This document shows positions 9,032-19,077 of a stretch of 64,000 bases of DNA, piece by piece; position 1 is the stretch's first letter, and each line of letters starts with the position of its first letter. This DNA comes from Tolypothrix sp. PCC 7910 (GTDB taxonomy: Bacteria; Cyanobacteriota; Cyanobacteriia; Cyanobacteriales; Nostocaceae), in the NCBI RefSeq assembly GCF_011769525.1, contig NZ_CP050440.1, positions 1,737,501 through 1,801,500 of the forward strand, given 5' to 3'. Under the pieces are notes generated by a model, which saw only the letters and a list, made by a program, of their open reading frames with translations, was not told the DNA's origin and ran no database searches. The translations under genes and the position numbers were made by a program.

Positions 9032-9955
9032 CTAACATATATAATCTTTTTTTCGCAACCTTTGAGGCAGTATTGCTGTTAGCAACTGTAAATAATTTTT
9101 GATTTTGGAATTGATGTTTAAGAGCCAAATTATCAATTTCCATCTTTTTTGATAATGGTTGTATTTGGCAAAAAATTTTAGAGCTGAAACTATATGTACT
9201 ACCCTCAGGTAGTTAAATAGAGAACTGGTGCTGGTACGTTGATAAAGATGTAGCGCAGATGCTTCCGGTTGAAATAATACTCGATAACCGTTTTGCCACG
9301 CATCTAAACACAAACTCACATCTTCAAAATATAAGAAAAAACGTTCATCAAATAAACCATGTTTGGCAATATACTCTCCCGATATCATCATAAATGCCCC
9401 TATAGCCCAGTTAATTTCAACTACTTTTTGCGGATGGGGCATCTGGGAGTAATAATAGTCAAACGGGTGTAATATACTTTGCAGAGTTTCACCCAACAAC
9501 TGCTTGAGAAATAAATATGTAAAGGTGGGAAATCTACGGATTGACGGTTGGACAGAACGATCAAGATAAACTAGCTGCGGACAAACGATCGCAATATCTT
9601 TGGCGGCGTTCAAAGTTGTCGCTAATTGGGTAATTACCTCAGGCTTAAATGTTACATCTGGATTTACCAAAACATACATTTTACTGGGTGAAGCTTCAAC
9701 TGCTCTATTATTACCTTTCGCAAAACCTAAATTTTCCTGTCCTTTAATTCCTATAAAATTTTTAGGATATTTCCTACTAAATTCATCGAGAATTTGGGGA
9801 CAATTATCAACAGAAGCATTGTCATAAACTACTATTTTGCCTGTATTTGGATAGTACTTTTGAATTGTGGACAGGCATGACTCTATTGAACCTCGTAAAG
9901 TCTGAGACGAGTTCCAAGAAACAATGATAAAAGAAAGCTCGTTGATAACTGCCAT
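9032..9955 (-). CDS. Family 2 glycosyltransferase (rhamnosyltransferase-like)
   Basis: This 307-aa GT-A enzyme resembles the WbbL/RfbN group. Motifs in order are FIIVSWNS (start of the nucleotide-sugar fold), VVYDNASVDN, NLGFAKGNN, VLVNPDV (DXD-equivalent region), then FDERFFLYFEDVSLCLDAW, the typical acceptor-side motif of this group. It probably adds a deoxyhexose to a lipid-linked glycan. It is the first gene of the minus-strand series that runs down to 4771. Confidence 0.9.
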   Translation of the reverse strand: MAVINELSFIIVSWNSSQTLRGSIESCLSTIQKYYPNTGKIVVYDNASVDNCPQILDEFSRKYPKNFIGIKGQENLGFAKGNNRAVEASPSKMYVLVNPDVTFKPEVITQLATTLNAAKDIAIVCPQLVYLDRSVQPSIRRFPTFTYLFLKQLLGETLQSILHPFDYYYSQMPHPQKVVEINWAIGAFMMISGEYIAKHGLFDERFFLYFEDVSLCLDAWQNGYRVLFQPEASALHLYQRTSTSSLFNYLRVVHIVSALKFFAKYNHYQKRWKLIIWLLNINSKIKNYLQLLTAILPQRLRKKDYIC

Positions 9956-10679
9956 GAGCTACACACTCCCATAAACACCTTTATTTGTGTGAAGACGATG
10001 AAATCGCCATCAACACCTAAATAAATTGCAAAATTCATAACCAGAGATGATATTGCTTGTCCCTCCTATAGCTAACTTGGAAATGTTTTTATAGACAAAT
10101 TACAATCTAATTACGGAATTAGAGTTATTTACGTATATATAGCCAACTGGTTATATAGCCAATCAAAATATTGTAAAAAATTATATGTATTCAATTTTGT
10201 CAAGCAGTTATGCAACATACATATAATTTTACTCATAGAGAGTATAATTTCAAGCAACTGAGAATATTGACACGAGAATTATAGTATTTCTACAGTAAAC
10301 TATCCCTGGTAATTTTGATCATTTTCTCATTAATCTGGTACTTATCAAATTGAACGGCATGATGATTTTATACTATTGAAGTCGTAATTGTACTAAAAAA
10401 AATCCCAAAAATTACTAAAATATAAAACTTGGTGTATGTTATTTTACAGCAAGGTGATATAGCAAAATATGGAGTTGCTATTATGGTTATGCTTGAGATT
10501 GTGCCAAAACTATACAGTGATTTCAAGGCTTTTATTGTATAAATTAAGTTAGTATACCCCTTAATAAATATTTTTATTTAGTAAAATTTTTTACCAGATA
10601 AAGAGTAATTCATGCAATTTCTATACTAATAAGATATGAGGAATTTACCGAACAAGCGCTATGGTAATATTCTCAATAA
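9956..10679. other. 724-bp divergent intergenic region
   Basis: The region separates the minus-strand glycosyltransferase series from the plus-strand series and must hold promoters for both. It is very AT-rich. A repeated TATATAGCCA near 10136-10165 is the only visible structure. I see no gene in it. Confidence 0.5.
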
Positions 10680-11552
10680 ATGGAGAAGCATCTGAAGTTG
10701 GGTATTGCCCAAAATGTCAAAATTGTCATCAGGCGACTGGTGTTAAGATATGCTTTCTACCGTAGCCCAATAACTAGGGGTAGCAAGATGAAATTAATCA
10801 ATGCAGTTGCAAAAGTGATGCAAAACTTAGGCAACCACAGATTGGGAAAATGTAATATATGTGGTAGCCCAACAGTTTTTCTCTGTATTGATGTTTTAAG
10901 TGTTCGTAATAATATGTACTGCCCTTTCTGTCGCAGTTCCTCACGGAAAAGGCACGTTGCTAAAATATTAATTAATGAAGTGTTGCCAACAGGCTCTGCA
11001 ATATCTGAGATTGTTAAAAAGCAGCCATTAAGTATTTATAATGCTGATGTTGATGATGCATTTTATCAAATATTACATCATCATGATTCATATACTTGTT
11101 CTACTTTCTCTCCCGAAGTTAAACCGGGAACTCAAATACGTCCTGGCGTATTTTGTCAAGATTTAGAAAATTTGACTTTTACAGATGAAAGCTTTGATGT
11201 TGTGATTACCGAAGACGTATTTGAACATGTGAGAAATCATGAGCAGGGTTTACGGGAAATACACCGGGTTTTAAAAGTAGGTGGCTACCATATTTTTACC
11301 GTTCCCTGTAACTTTGACCAAGAAACTATTGTGAGAGTCGATACTTCTGGTAAAGAAGATATCCATTTATTGCCACCAGAGTATCATGGAGACAGAATTC
11401 GCGGCAAAATTCTGGCCTATAGAACATTTGGCATAGATATTTATGATTTATTAAAAAATATTGGTTTCGTCACTCAAGTAGATTTTTCTAATTATCTCGA
11501 TCAGAAAAATGGCATATTCGATAGTTATATTTTTTGTTCTAAAAAACTATAG
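10680..11552 (+). CDS. SAM-dependent methyltransferase with N-terminal zinc-ribbon-like motif
   Basis: This 290-aa protein has a CNIC...CPFC cysteine pattern at about 60-90 (two CxxC pairs, likely zinc-binding), then a Methyltransferase_11-type core with FTDESFDVVITEDVFEHV and LREIHRVLKVGGYHIFTVP (motifs II-III). The usual glycine-rich motif I is not obvious; LSIYNADVDD stands in its place. It opens the plus-strand glycan cluster, so methylation of a sugar or lipid carrier is possible. The ATG at 10680 has a poor ribosome site; Met37 (MKLINAV) is an alternative. Confidence 0.78.
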   Translation: MEKHLKLGIAQNVKIVIRRLVLRYAFYRSPITRGSKMKLINAVAKVMQNLGNHRLGKCNICGSPTVFLCIDVLSVRNNMYCPFCRSSSRKRHVAKILINEVLPTGSAISEIVKKQPLSIYNADVDDAFYQILHHHDSYTCSTFSPEVKPGTQIRPGVFCQDLENLTFTDESFDVVITEDVFEHVRNHEQGLREIHRVLKVGGYHIFTVPCNFDQETIVRVDTSGKEDIHLLPPEYHGDRIRGKILAYRTFGIDIYDLLKNIGFVTQVDFSNYLDQKNGIFDSYIFCSKKL

Positions 11553-11626
11553 CTAAACTGGAATATAAACTGACGATATTTACAAAGCCTTTTAAGTTTC
11601 CTGTTCCTGTCTTCAACTATATAGCA

Positions 11627-12871
11627 ATGAAATCTCTAATTCTTAGTACTTTTGATATTAATGGCGGTGCGGCGCGTGCAGCGTATCGTCTGCATCAAGG
11701 ACTAAGGAAAATAAATATAGATTCTCAAATGCTAGTACAGTATAAAACTAGTGGCGATCGCACAGTTATTAGTCATCAGCATAAGCTAGAAAAATGGCTC
11801 AACCAGATGCGGCCGACTTTAGATAACTTACCGCTCAAGTTTTATGCAGGTAATAATGATGAAAGCTTTTCTCCACAATGGTTTCCTGACTTAATTCAGC
11901 CTAAGCTAAAGTCTTTATCTTTAGATATTATTAATATCCATTGGACTTGTGGATATCTGCAACTGGAAAGTGTTGCCAGATTTACTCAGCCTGTGGTTTG
12001 GACTTTGCACGATATGTCTGTATTTACAGGAGGCTGTTATTATAGCTTGGATTGCGATCGCTACCTCAATTCCTGTGGTGCTTGTGTACAACTGCAAAGC
12101 CAGAAACAGCAAGATTTATCGCGGTGGGTATGGCAACGCAAAGCTAAAACATGGCGGCCGCAAAATTGTACAATTGTCACACCGAGTATTTGGTTGGCTG
12201 ATTGTGCTAAAAAAAGTTCTCTATTGCGGAACTTTCCCATAGAAGTTATTCCCAACGGTTTAGATATTCAAAGATACAAACCGCTAAATCGAGATATAGC
12301 GCGAGAGTGGTTAAATTTACCCCAAGATAAGCAATTAGTGCTATTTGGTGCAGCCGCAACTAATCACCCCAGAAAGGGATTTAACTTATTGCTGTCAGCA
12401 TTAGCAAATTTGGCACAAGCTGGATATCAAGACAAGATAGAATTGGTGATTTTTGGGGCTTCTTCACCCGATACGGCGAAAAATATTGACTTTAAGTGCC
12501 ACTATTTAGGCAGCCTCACCGATGATATTACCTTGGCGCTAGTTTACGCCGCCGCAGACGTATTTGTCGCCCCATCTGTGCAAGATAACTTACCAAATAC
12601 TGTGATGGAGTCTCTTAGTTGCGGTACTCCTTGCGTCGCCTTTAACGTTGGTGGAATGTCCGATATGATAGAACACCAACAAAATGGCTATTTAGCTCAA
12701 CCCTTTGAGATAGAGAGCTTGGCACATGGTATTGTTTGGGTATTGTCAGATAGCGATCGCCTACAACGACTCAGACAACGCGCCCGTGAAAAAGTTGAAC
12801 AAGAATTCTCACAAGATTTGCAAGCAAAACGCTACTCTAATTTGTTTAGTGAAATGCTCATAAATTCGTAG
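11627..12871 (+). CDS. Family 4 glycosyltransferase
   Basis: This 414-aa GT-B enzyme begins with a glycine-rich donor-side loop, STFDINGGAARAAYRLH, typical of the WcaL-like group. The C-terminal half carries PNGLD, FGAAATNHPRKG and DNLPNTVMESLSCGTPCV, whose EX7E-type region contacts the nucleotide sugar. It acts at the cytoplasmic membrane face in glycan assembly. It follows the methyltransferase gene by 74 bases. Confidence 0.92.
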   Translation: MKSLILSTFDINGGAARAAYRLHQGLRKINIDSQMLVQYKTSGDRTVISHQHKLEKWLNQMRPTLDNLPLKFYAGNNDESFSPQWFPDLIQPKLKSLSLDIINIHWTCGYLQLESVARFTQPVVWTLHDMSVFTGGCYYSLDCDRYLNSCGACVQLQSQKQQDLSRWVWQRKAKTWRPQNCTIVTPSIWLADCAKKSSLLRNFPIEVIPNGLDIQRYKPLNRDIAREWLNLPQDKQLVLFGAAATNHPRKGFNLLLSALANLAQAGYQDKIELVIFGASSPDTAKNIDFKCHYLGSLTDDITLALVYAAADVFVAPSVQDNLPNTVMESLSCGTPCVAFNVGGMSDMIEHQQNGYLAQPFEIESLAHGIVWVLSDSDRLQRLRQRAREKVEQEFSQDLQAKRYSNLFSEMLINS

Positions 12872-12923
12872 TCAGGAATTTAATGCTGACTACTATTGAA
12901 ATCTCATATTGAAAGAGGACACC

Positions 12924-14066
12924 TTGAATATCAACACCAACATCACCAAAGGAGAAACAAACTATTTTTTCTATAGCTTGATTTTTTACAGCATCGCAGT
13001 TTTGTATCTCATTCCCTATGACCTAAAACTACCATACGCTAGGGTTTGCTTACCTTTACTTACAATTATTTTAATTTTACAATTTGGTTATTACAAAAGT
13101 AAGTTAATCATTAGCGATATTATTGTTGTTTGTCTGGTTTTACTAGTAACTATCTTAAATTTTTCTAGCTATCAGTTGTTTCGATATAGTTTACCTATAT
13201 GCCTCATTGCCCTTTGCTTTAGTGGTAGTCCTTATATTCCTATCAAAAGAAGCTATTTAGTGGGGTTATCTTGGTGCGCCTTGGTATCTATGATTTACCA
13301 AATGTTGAGCTATAGGCGTTTAGAGTTTGATAGTAGCCAAAGAGTTGCTTTAAGCAATGGCGATCCTAATGTGTCAGGCTTATTTATGCTCTTGTTTTTC
13401 TTTTTATGTGTGAAGATTAAATTTAAACCAGGAATTATTTTAGCTTTAATCTCTACTGTTTTATTTTTAAGCCGCAATTATTTTCTCACATTGTGTATAT
13501 TTTTCCTGTTAGCTGTTTTAGAAAAACCTCTATTTAAGATACTAGGTAAAATCCATTTCTCAATTATCTTTATCTTAGCTAACTTATTTGGTTTACTAGT
13601 AGGAGAGTTTTTTTTAAACAGAGTAGAAGTTGGCTTTGCTTATGACACAGGTACAAGTCGTCTTTTGTCTTTTAATGATAAATCTAATTTAATTAGATTT
13701 GAGGCAAATCGGTTTTTAATTCATTCTTATGTTAATGATTCAAGTTTAGCCTTAAAAGGCTATGGTGAAAATTACGAATCTGTATTTAGACCGATAGGGG
13801 CGATTATCCATAACTCCTTTTTAGAGGTGATTGCATACACTGGTATTCCCCTGGGAATGCTTTATTTCTTCATTTTTTTAAAAGTAGTTAGTGGTTACTT
13901 CACTCAAGAGAATTTGAAATTTATTTTGTCCTACTTATTTTTCTGCTTATTTCTACATACTGGACTTCAAGGTATAGCACCCTTACTGTTTATCAGTATT
14001 TTAGCTATGTCCGTAGAGCATCAAAAATCTCATAAAATTATCTTATTCAATAACATTGAGTATTAA
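12924..14066 (+). CDS. Wzy-like O-antigen/polysaccharide polymerase
   Basis: This is a hydrophobic protein of 380 aa with about ten predicted membrane segments and few charged loops. The late motif HNSFLEVIAYTGIPLG fits the conserved region of the O-antigen ligase/polymerase superfamily. Such proteins join repeat units on the periplasmic side. A reading frame open from TTG 12909 exists, but an AGAGGA ribosome site at 12914-12919 lies five bases before TTG 12924, so I place the start there. Its place among glycosyltransferases supports the role. Confidence 0.82.
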   Translation: MNINTNITKGETNYFFYSLIFYSIAVLYLIPYDLKLPYARVCLPLLTIILILQFGYYKSKLIISDIIVVCLVLLVTILNFSSYQLFRYSLPICLIALCFSGSPYIPIKRSYLVGLSWCALVSMIYQMLSYRRLEFDSSQRVALSNGDPNVSGLFMLLFFFLCVKIKFKPGIILALISTVLFLSRNYFLTLCIFFLLAVLEKPLFKILGKIHFSIIFILANLFGLLVGEFFLNRVEVGFAYDTGTSRLLSFNDKSNLIRFEANRFLIHSYVNDSSLALKGYGENYESVFRPIGAIIHNSFLEVIAYTGIPLGMLYFFIFLKVVSGYFTQENLKFILSYLFFCLFLHTGLQGIAPLLFISILAMSVEHQKSHKIILFNNIEY

Positions 14067-14075
14067 TCGGTCAAA

Positions 14076-14930
14076 ATGTCGCTGAAAATTTCTATTATTA
14101 CGCCCAGCTTTAATTCCGAAAAAACTATAGAAAAGACGATTTTAAGTGTAATTTCTCAAAAACCTGACTCGGCGATAGAATATATCATTATTGATGGTGG
14201 TTCCACAGATAAAACCTGTGAAATTATTAAAAAATATGCAGATAATATAGATGTATTTATTTCTGAACCTGATAATGGCCCTTATGATGCCATGAATAAG
14301 GGAGTTAGTCTTGCAACTGGCGATATTATTGGCATTATTAACTCCGATGATTGGTATCATGACAGGGCAATTAAGATAGTAGAATCTGAATTTGTTAACC
14401 ATCCAGATATTGATATCATTTATGCCCCTGTAGATAATTATTTTTCTGGAAACTTTATTGCTACCTTTATGCCTGGTAGTTTAAATAAATTACCTATTAG
14501 GTTTACTTTAAACCATCCTAGCTGTTTTATTAAAAAGACAGCCTACAATTTAGTGGGGTTATATGATTTACAATACAAAATTACAGCAGATTATGATTTA
14601 ATTTTACGGTTATATTTAGCCAAACTCAAGTTCCATTTTGTGAATGTTCCCCTGGCTGCTTATTCATTAAATGGGATGAGTTCTTCTACTAAACCTTGGG
14701 ATAGAGCAAAATTAATTAAAGAGTCTTGGGTAATTAGTAAAAAAGCATCTGTAAATTTAGATATAACCCTAAAGCAACAACATCTGCAAGCTTATATAGC
14801 ATGGATTTTTAATGAAATATTTGCAATTCCGGCTCGATATTTTTTGAAACCGCCTTTAGCAAGAAAGATCAAGAAAATTTTAACCAGATTGATTAAAAAT
14901 CCCATTTCCGATGAATATGGCCAGTGGTAG
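14076..14930 (+). CDS. Family 2 glycosyltransferase
   Basis: This 284-aa GT-A enzyme has a textbook N-terminal half: ISIITPSFNSEKTIEKT, YIIIDGGSTDKT, SEPDNGPYDAMNKG and the DXD-type NSDDWY. The pattern resembles WcaE/WcaA-type colanic acid transferases. It starts ten bases after the polymerase stop, and the next gene follows within eight bases, so all three are probably one operon. Confidence 0.92.
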   Translation: MSLKISIITPSFNSEKTIEKTILSVISQKPDSAIEYIIIDGGSTDKTCEIIKKYADNIDVFISEPDNGPYDAMNKGVSLATGDIIGIINSDDWYHDRAIKIVESEFVNHPDIDIIYAPVDNYFSGNFIATFMPGSLNKLPIRFTLNHPSCFIKKTAYNLVGLYDLQYKITADYDLILRLYLAKLKFHFVNVPLAAYSLNGMSSSTKPWDRAKLIKESWVISKKASVNLDITLKQQHLQAYIAWIFNEIFAIPARYFLKPPLARKIKKILTRLIKNPISDEYGQW

Positions 14931-14937
14931 TTAATTT

Positions 14938-16029
14938 ATGGCAAGAATTTTATTTATCTCTGCCCATGCGCCTACAGATTACTATCCTCAAGCTGGGCAA
15001 AAAATAGCCTTGAGACATTTAGAAGACTATATTCATGCTGGCGCAACTGTGGATGTTGTGGTGGTCGCTAATCAAGCTGAAATTACTGCTGCTACTGACT
15101 TAGTTTCCCTGGTTGGGAATAATCTTTATACTTATCCTTTGAAAAAATGGGATAAATTTATTAGTTGTTTAACTCATTTACATATTCCGTTTAAATTCGC
15201 TTCTCGCTGGCTAAATCCAGTAGGATTACAACTCAAGCAATTTTTGCAAAATCATAGTTACGATGTAGTTCATTTTGAATATCCTCATGCAGCAGTTTAT
15301 TTAGAAGATTTGCAGCCCTTGATTAATTTACAGTCTGCTAAAACTATAATTAGTGTACATGATTTGATTTTTCAATCGTTTTTACGCAAGGCGGAAAAGA
15401 ATCATATTTTAGGTATAGAAGTAGCCAAATTATTCCAATATGAAAAAAAATTGTATTCCGCCGCCCAGGAAATATGGGTTTTATCTAAAAAAGACCGTGA
15501 TATTTTAACTTCCTTATTTGCTATCCCTGACAAAAAAGTTTTTGTTAAGCCTCCAAATATTAATAAATTTTTCTCTAATATTAAACGTCATCCCTCAAAG
15601 ATTGAGCCTAAAAGTTTGCTGTTTTGGGCAGCAATGAATAGACCTGAAAATGAACAAGCTATTTTAATTTTTGTTAATAAATGCTTTCGCTTGTTGCTGG
15701 AAAAAGACCCAAAATTTAAACTCTACATTGTTGGTGCGAACCCTTCAGGAAAAGTTTTAGCATTAGCAAGTAAGCAAATTATTATTACAGGATTTGTAGA
15801 AGACCCTACGTCATATTTTGAGCAAGCTAAAATGGGTATTGTGCCTTTACTTGAGGGTGCTGGAATTAAATTAAAGACACTGGAAATGTTAGCAGCGGGT
15901 TTACCTGTAATTGCTACGACTGTAGGTGCTGAAGGGGTGGATGATACAAATAAGAATTTGATAATCAATGATAATTTTGATGATTGGGTAAAATTAATTA
16001 ATCAATTCTGTGATGTCAAGATGTTGTAG
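14938..16029 (+). CDS. Family 4 glycosyltransferase (Glyco_trans_1_4 type)
   Basis: This 363-aa GT-B protein has N-terminal ILFISAHAPTDYYPQAGQK and C-terminal GFVEDPTSYFEQAKMGIVPLLEGAGIKLKTLEMLAAGLPV (segments at about 280-320), which include the EX7E-like donor site. It probably completes the repeat unit made by the genes upstream. It is the last gene of the plus-strand polysaccharide operon. Confidence 0.9.
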   Translation: MARILFISAHAPTDYYPQAGQKIALRHLEDYIHAGATVDVVVVANQAEITAATDLVSLVGNNLYTYPLKKWDKFISCLTHLHIPFKFASRWLNPVGLQLKQFLQNHSYDVVHFEYPHAAVYLEDLQPLINLQSAKTIISVHDLIFQSFLRKAEKNHILGIEVAKLFQYEKKLYSAAQEIWVLSKKDRDILTSLFAIPDKKVFVKPPNINKFFSNIKRHPSKIEPKSLLFWAAMNRPENEQAILIFVNKCFRLLLEKDPKFKLYIVGANPSGKVLALASKQIIITGFVEDPTSYFEQAKMGIVPLLEGAGIKLKTLEMLAAGLPVIATTVGAEGVDDTNKNLIINDNFDDWVKLINQFCDVKML

Positions 16030-16708
16030 TGGGGAATCTAGCTATAATCCAATAGGCTTTGGTTAAGCTCATTAGCGATTGATTTGTCACTGATTAAAAA
16101 AGCCAGAAGAATTGGGGGAGAATCCCCCAAACCCCCGATTGGGTGACGGTTGCGTCCCCCAAACCCCCTCCAAAATTATTGTTTTGTTTTTTTGTTGAGT
16201 AACTAGTTTTCTGGTTTTTTTATCAATTAATTTTTTTAACTGGACTGTATTTAGCCATAATCTACTGAAAAGCTTCATGGTGAGTTAGCTTGTGGCATCA
16301 AATACCCTAAAACTTAGTTTAGATGAATATTTGAGCATTTTTAGAATTTACCTTCTCAAATAACGCACAGCGGCGGGTAATTCCTACCTATAACTTTCGT
16401 TATATAAATATCTTCTGATACTAACAACGAAAGTCAGAGAAAGTCAGAGCAAATTTATATATTTCGTTGATGCGTCCAGCCAGACTTTTTTCAGATATTA
16501 ATTTTGCCTAAGCATCTTAATATGAAATTTAAGAACACAGATTTATCTATGAGGTCTTAAAATTTGAATTTTGAACTTCTTGAATGGGGTTTATTTTTTT
16601 ATATGCATGAAATGATTTAAGCAACAGTAGTTGCACTCAAAAAAATAGCATATTGAATTAACTAAAACAGCAAGAACACATTTACACGATCGCCCTTAGG
16701 AGAAAATT
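16030..16708. repeat. 679-bp intergenic region with C-rich repeat and hairpin
   Basis: No gene is supported here. A perfect hairpin, TTGGGGGA (16112-16119) with TCCCCCAA (16123-16130), lies next to two copies of CCCCCAAACCCC, a common Nostocales intergenic repeat. Farther on, AAAGTCAGAG occurs twice in tandem near 16430-16450. The hairpin could end transcription of the glycan operon, although no T-run follows it directly. Confidence 0.6.
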
Positions 16709-17680
16709 ATGGCATCAGGAATCATGGTTGCAGGTAAATGGACAACCGATGAGAGTAAGCAAAATCAAAGCGTTGAGTTACATGACATACCAACAACGTT
16801 TCGCGATCGCGTCACTGCTGATGGAGCGAGCGGGTTTAAAACAGAAGCAGGACGCTACCATCTCTACGTTTCTTTAGCTTGTCCTTGGGCGCATCGTACC
16901 TTAATTATGCGAGAACTTAAGGGATTGAATGATGTCATCTCAGTGGCTATTGCGGATATGGTGATGAGTGACCAGGGGTGGATGTTTTCTCAAATATCGG
17001 GAGCTAGTTCTGATTCGGTAAATCATGCTCGATATTTGCAAGAAATATATCTGAAAGCCAATCCTAAATATACAGGAAGAATTACAGTTCCAGCGTTGTG
17101 GGATCAAAAAAATCAAACCATCGTCAATAATGAATCTCGCGAAATTATGCGAATGTTTGACGTAGAATTTGCTTCTTTAGCAACCAAGAAAATAGACTTA
17201 TATCCACGCGAACTACAACAGCAGATTGATGAAACGATAGATGCAATTTATCTCCCAATAAATGTTGGTGTTTACCGTGCTGGTTTTGCGAGGGAACAAA
17301 CGGCTTATGAAGAGGCGATCGCTGAACTGTTCGAGAATTTAGAGCGATGGGAAGCCATTCTGAGTAAGCAGCGCTATTTATGTGGTAATCAACTCACAGA
17401 AGCTGATATTTGTATGTTTGCAACACTATATCGCTTTGATTCAGTATATTACGGTCTATTTAAGTGTAATTGGCGGCGAATTATCGACTATCCAAACCTC
17501 TGGAATTATCTCAAGGATTTATATCAGCGTCCTGAGTTCAAGGCGACTTGCAATCTAGGCTTTACCAAGAGTTCTTATTACATGAGTATGACTGATATTA
17601 ATCCCAATCGAATTGTACCTTCTGGGCCAATCATTAATTTTGAGGAATACCACGATCGCGATCGCTTTGCTCAGATGTAG
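16709..17680 (+). CDS. Glutathione S-transferase family protein, glutathionyl-hydroquinone reductase type
   Basis: This 323-aa protein has the YHLYVSLACPWAHRT motif, with the catalytic cysteine at residue 58 (CPWA). That is diagnostic of the Xi-class YqjG/ECM4 group, which removes glutathione from glutathionyl-hydroquinones. The C-terminal all-helical GST domain includes LTEADICMFATLYRFDSVY. Length and motifs are complete. An AGGAG ribosome site stands just before the ATG, and HIP1 octamers lie inside and after the gene. Confidence 0.92.
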   Translation: MASGIMVAGKWTTDESKQNQSVELHDIPTTFRDRVTADGASGFKTEAGRYHLYVSLACPWAHRTLIMRELKGLNDVISVAIADMVMSDQGWMFSQISGASSDSVNHARYLQEIYLKANPKYTGRITVPALWDQKNQTIVNNESREIMRMFDVEFASLATKKIDLYPRELQQQIDETIDAIYLPINVGVYRAGFAREQTAYEEAIAELFENLERWEAILSKQRYLCGNQLTEADICMFATLYRFDSVYYGLFKCNWRRIIDYPNLWNYLKDLYQRPEFKATCNLGFTKSSYYMSMTDINPNRIVPSGPIINFEEYHDRDRFAQM

Positions 17681-17732
17681 TTGCGATCGCCAAAGCATCA
17701 ACAAAATTTTCCAGTTCAACTTGAGTCACACT

Positions 17733-18185
17733 ATGAATCTTGTATCAGGTATCCACCACGTTGCAGTTATCACAGCAAATATCGACCGTTTTATAGAATT
17801 CTATACTGATGTCTTCGAGATGCCAGTCATCTTTCAAGAGACTACCCCAGATTTTCGTCATGCACTTCTACGGGCTGGGCAACAAAGCGTGTTGCACGCA
17901 GCAGAGATGCCTGATAATATCCATAGCTCTGGACTACCGGAAATGTTTAAAAGAGGTCACATCGACCACTTAGCTTTAAATGTTCCCACAGAATCAGCAT
18001 TCCAGATTATCCGCCGCAAACTCATAGATCGGGGTGTGAGCGATGGTGCAGTTTTCGACCTTGGGCCAGTACTGAATCTATCATTTTCCGATCCTGATGG
18101 TATGCATATTGAAGTTTGCTTGATCGTCGATACCTCTTTTGAGGGTTTTCACCAACCGCAACCATATATAGACAAAACTAGTTGA
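17733..18185 (+). CDS. VOC (glyoxalase/bleomycin-resistance) family protein
   Basis: This 150-aa protein has a vicinal-oxygen-chelate fold: GIHHVAVITANIDRFIEFY at the start, HIDHLALNV in the middle and DPDGMHIEV at the end, giving His and Glu ligands in the usual places. The substrate is unknown. The frame is open further upstream, but the VOC homology starts at ATG 17733, 52 bases after the GST gene, so co-transcription with the GST gene is possible. Confidence 0.88.
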   Translation: MNLVSGIHHVAVITANIDRFIEFYTDVFEMPVIFQETTPDFRHALLRAGQQSVLHAAEMPDNIHSSGLPEMFKRGHIDHLALNVPTESAFQIIRRKLIDRGVSDGAVFDLGPVLNLSFSDPDGMHIEVCLIVDTSFEGFHQPQPYIDKTS

Positions 18186-18243
18186 GGTTTAGCATTGCGT
18201 GACGAGAAGCTAATGCGCGTCTAAATTGCATAACTACTAATAA

Positions 18244-18301
18244 GGGCTGTTAACTGTTAACGGCCAACTGTCAACAGCCCTCACGCTGTATTGCAGCGTG
18301 A
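18244..18301. terminator. Two adjacent hairpins after the VOC gene
   Basis: The first stem-loop pairs 15 bases with two mismatches (18244-18258 with 18266-18280, starting GGGCTGTTAAC). The second is perfect: TCACGCTG (18281-18288) with CAGCGTGA (18294-18301). Neither has a T-run, so they may be repeat-type hairpins that also block transcription or protect the RNA. Confidence 0.6.
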
Positions 18302-18455
18302 GTTAGTAAAGAAACATCCTCAAGATATTGGGTTATTGACTTTTCTTCCTAACTTATCCGATATATTTAGTACAAATGAACTAAAATTTGATATTAAGCA
18401 GCAAATGGTGCGATCGCCCTCCACATTATTCAACTAATCAATAGGAGTGGATACG

Positions 18456-18881
18456 ATGCAATTGAATCCTTACTTAATGTTTAACGGTCAATGCGAGACA
18501 GCGTTTAAGTTCTATGAACAATGTCTAGGGGGCAAAATCATCAACATGATGACTTATGGAGAGTCGCCAGATTCATACATGCTAGATAAGTTGCCCACAG
18601 AATGGCGTAATAAAATTATGCACGTCAGTTTGATGGTAGACAATCAGGAATTGATGGGTTCTGACAACCCACCGGAATATTATGAACAACCAAAGGGTTT
18701 TTCCGTATCTATTAGTCTGAAAGATCCAGTAGAAGCAGAGCGCATTTTTCACACACTGGCAGAAAATGGTCAGGAAAAAATGCCTTTCCAGCAAACCTTT
18801 TGGGCTTACCGTTTTGGGATGGTGCTCGATCAATTTGGCATCTCGTGGATGATTAACTGTGATCCATCTGTGAATAACTGA
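18456..18881 (+). CDS. PhnB-like VOC family protein
   Basis: This 141-aa protein begins MQLNPYLMFNGQCETAFKFYEQCLGGKI, the hallmark of the PhnB/3-demethylubiquinone-methyltransferase-like VOC branch. It continues with MHVSLMVDNQELMGSD and WAYRFGMVLDQFGISWMI. Its biochemical role is unknown for the family. A GTG at 18447 is in frame, but the GGAG ribosome site overlaps it and sits correctly for ATG 18456. Confidence 0.88.
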   Translation: MQLNPYLMFNGQCETAFKFYEQCLGGKIINMMTYGESPDSYMLDKLPTEWRNKIMHVSLMVDNQELMGSDNPPEYYEQPKGFSVSISLKDPVEAERIFHTLAENGQEKMPFQQTFWAYRFGMVLDQFGISWMINCDPSVNN

Positions 18882-19077
18882 GCTAAAGCGATCGCACCAG
18901 TTACAATCTGGCTATCCTGAGATGCAACGATTACAGCCAAGAGGATAAATAATTGTTAAGCGATCGCGGCATAACGGTTCATGAGAGGGGAAAAAATAGA
19001 GATAATTTGCACTTATGGGTGCTAAAGATATCTACTGCCGTTCAATTAAACCGTTAAGTGAGGATACGGGAGTTTTT

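Noticed and set aside
16087-16278. 63-codon open frame on the minus strand
   Set aside because: Half of it is the C-rich intergenic repeat and hairpin; composition and lack of a ribosome site argue against a gene.
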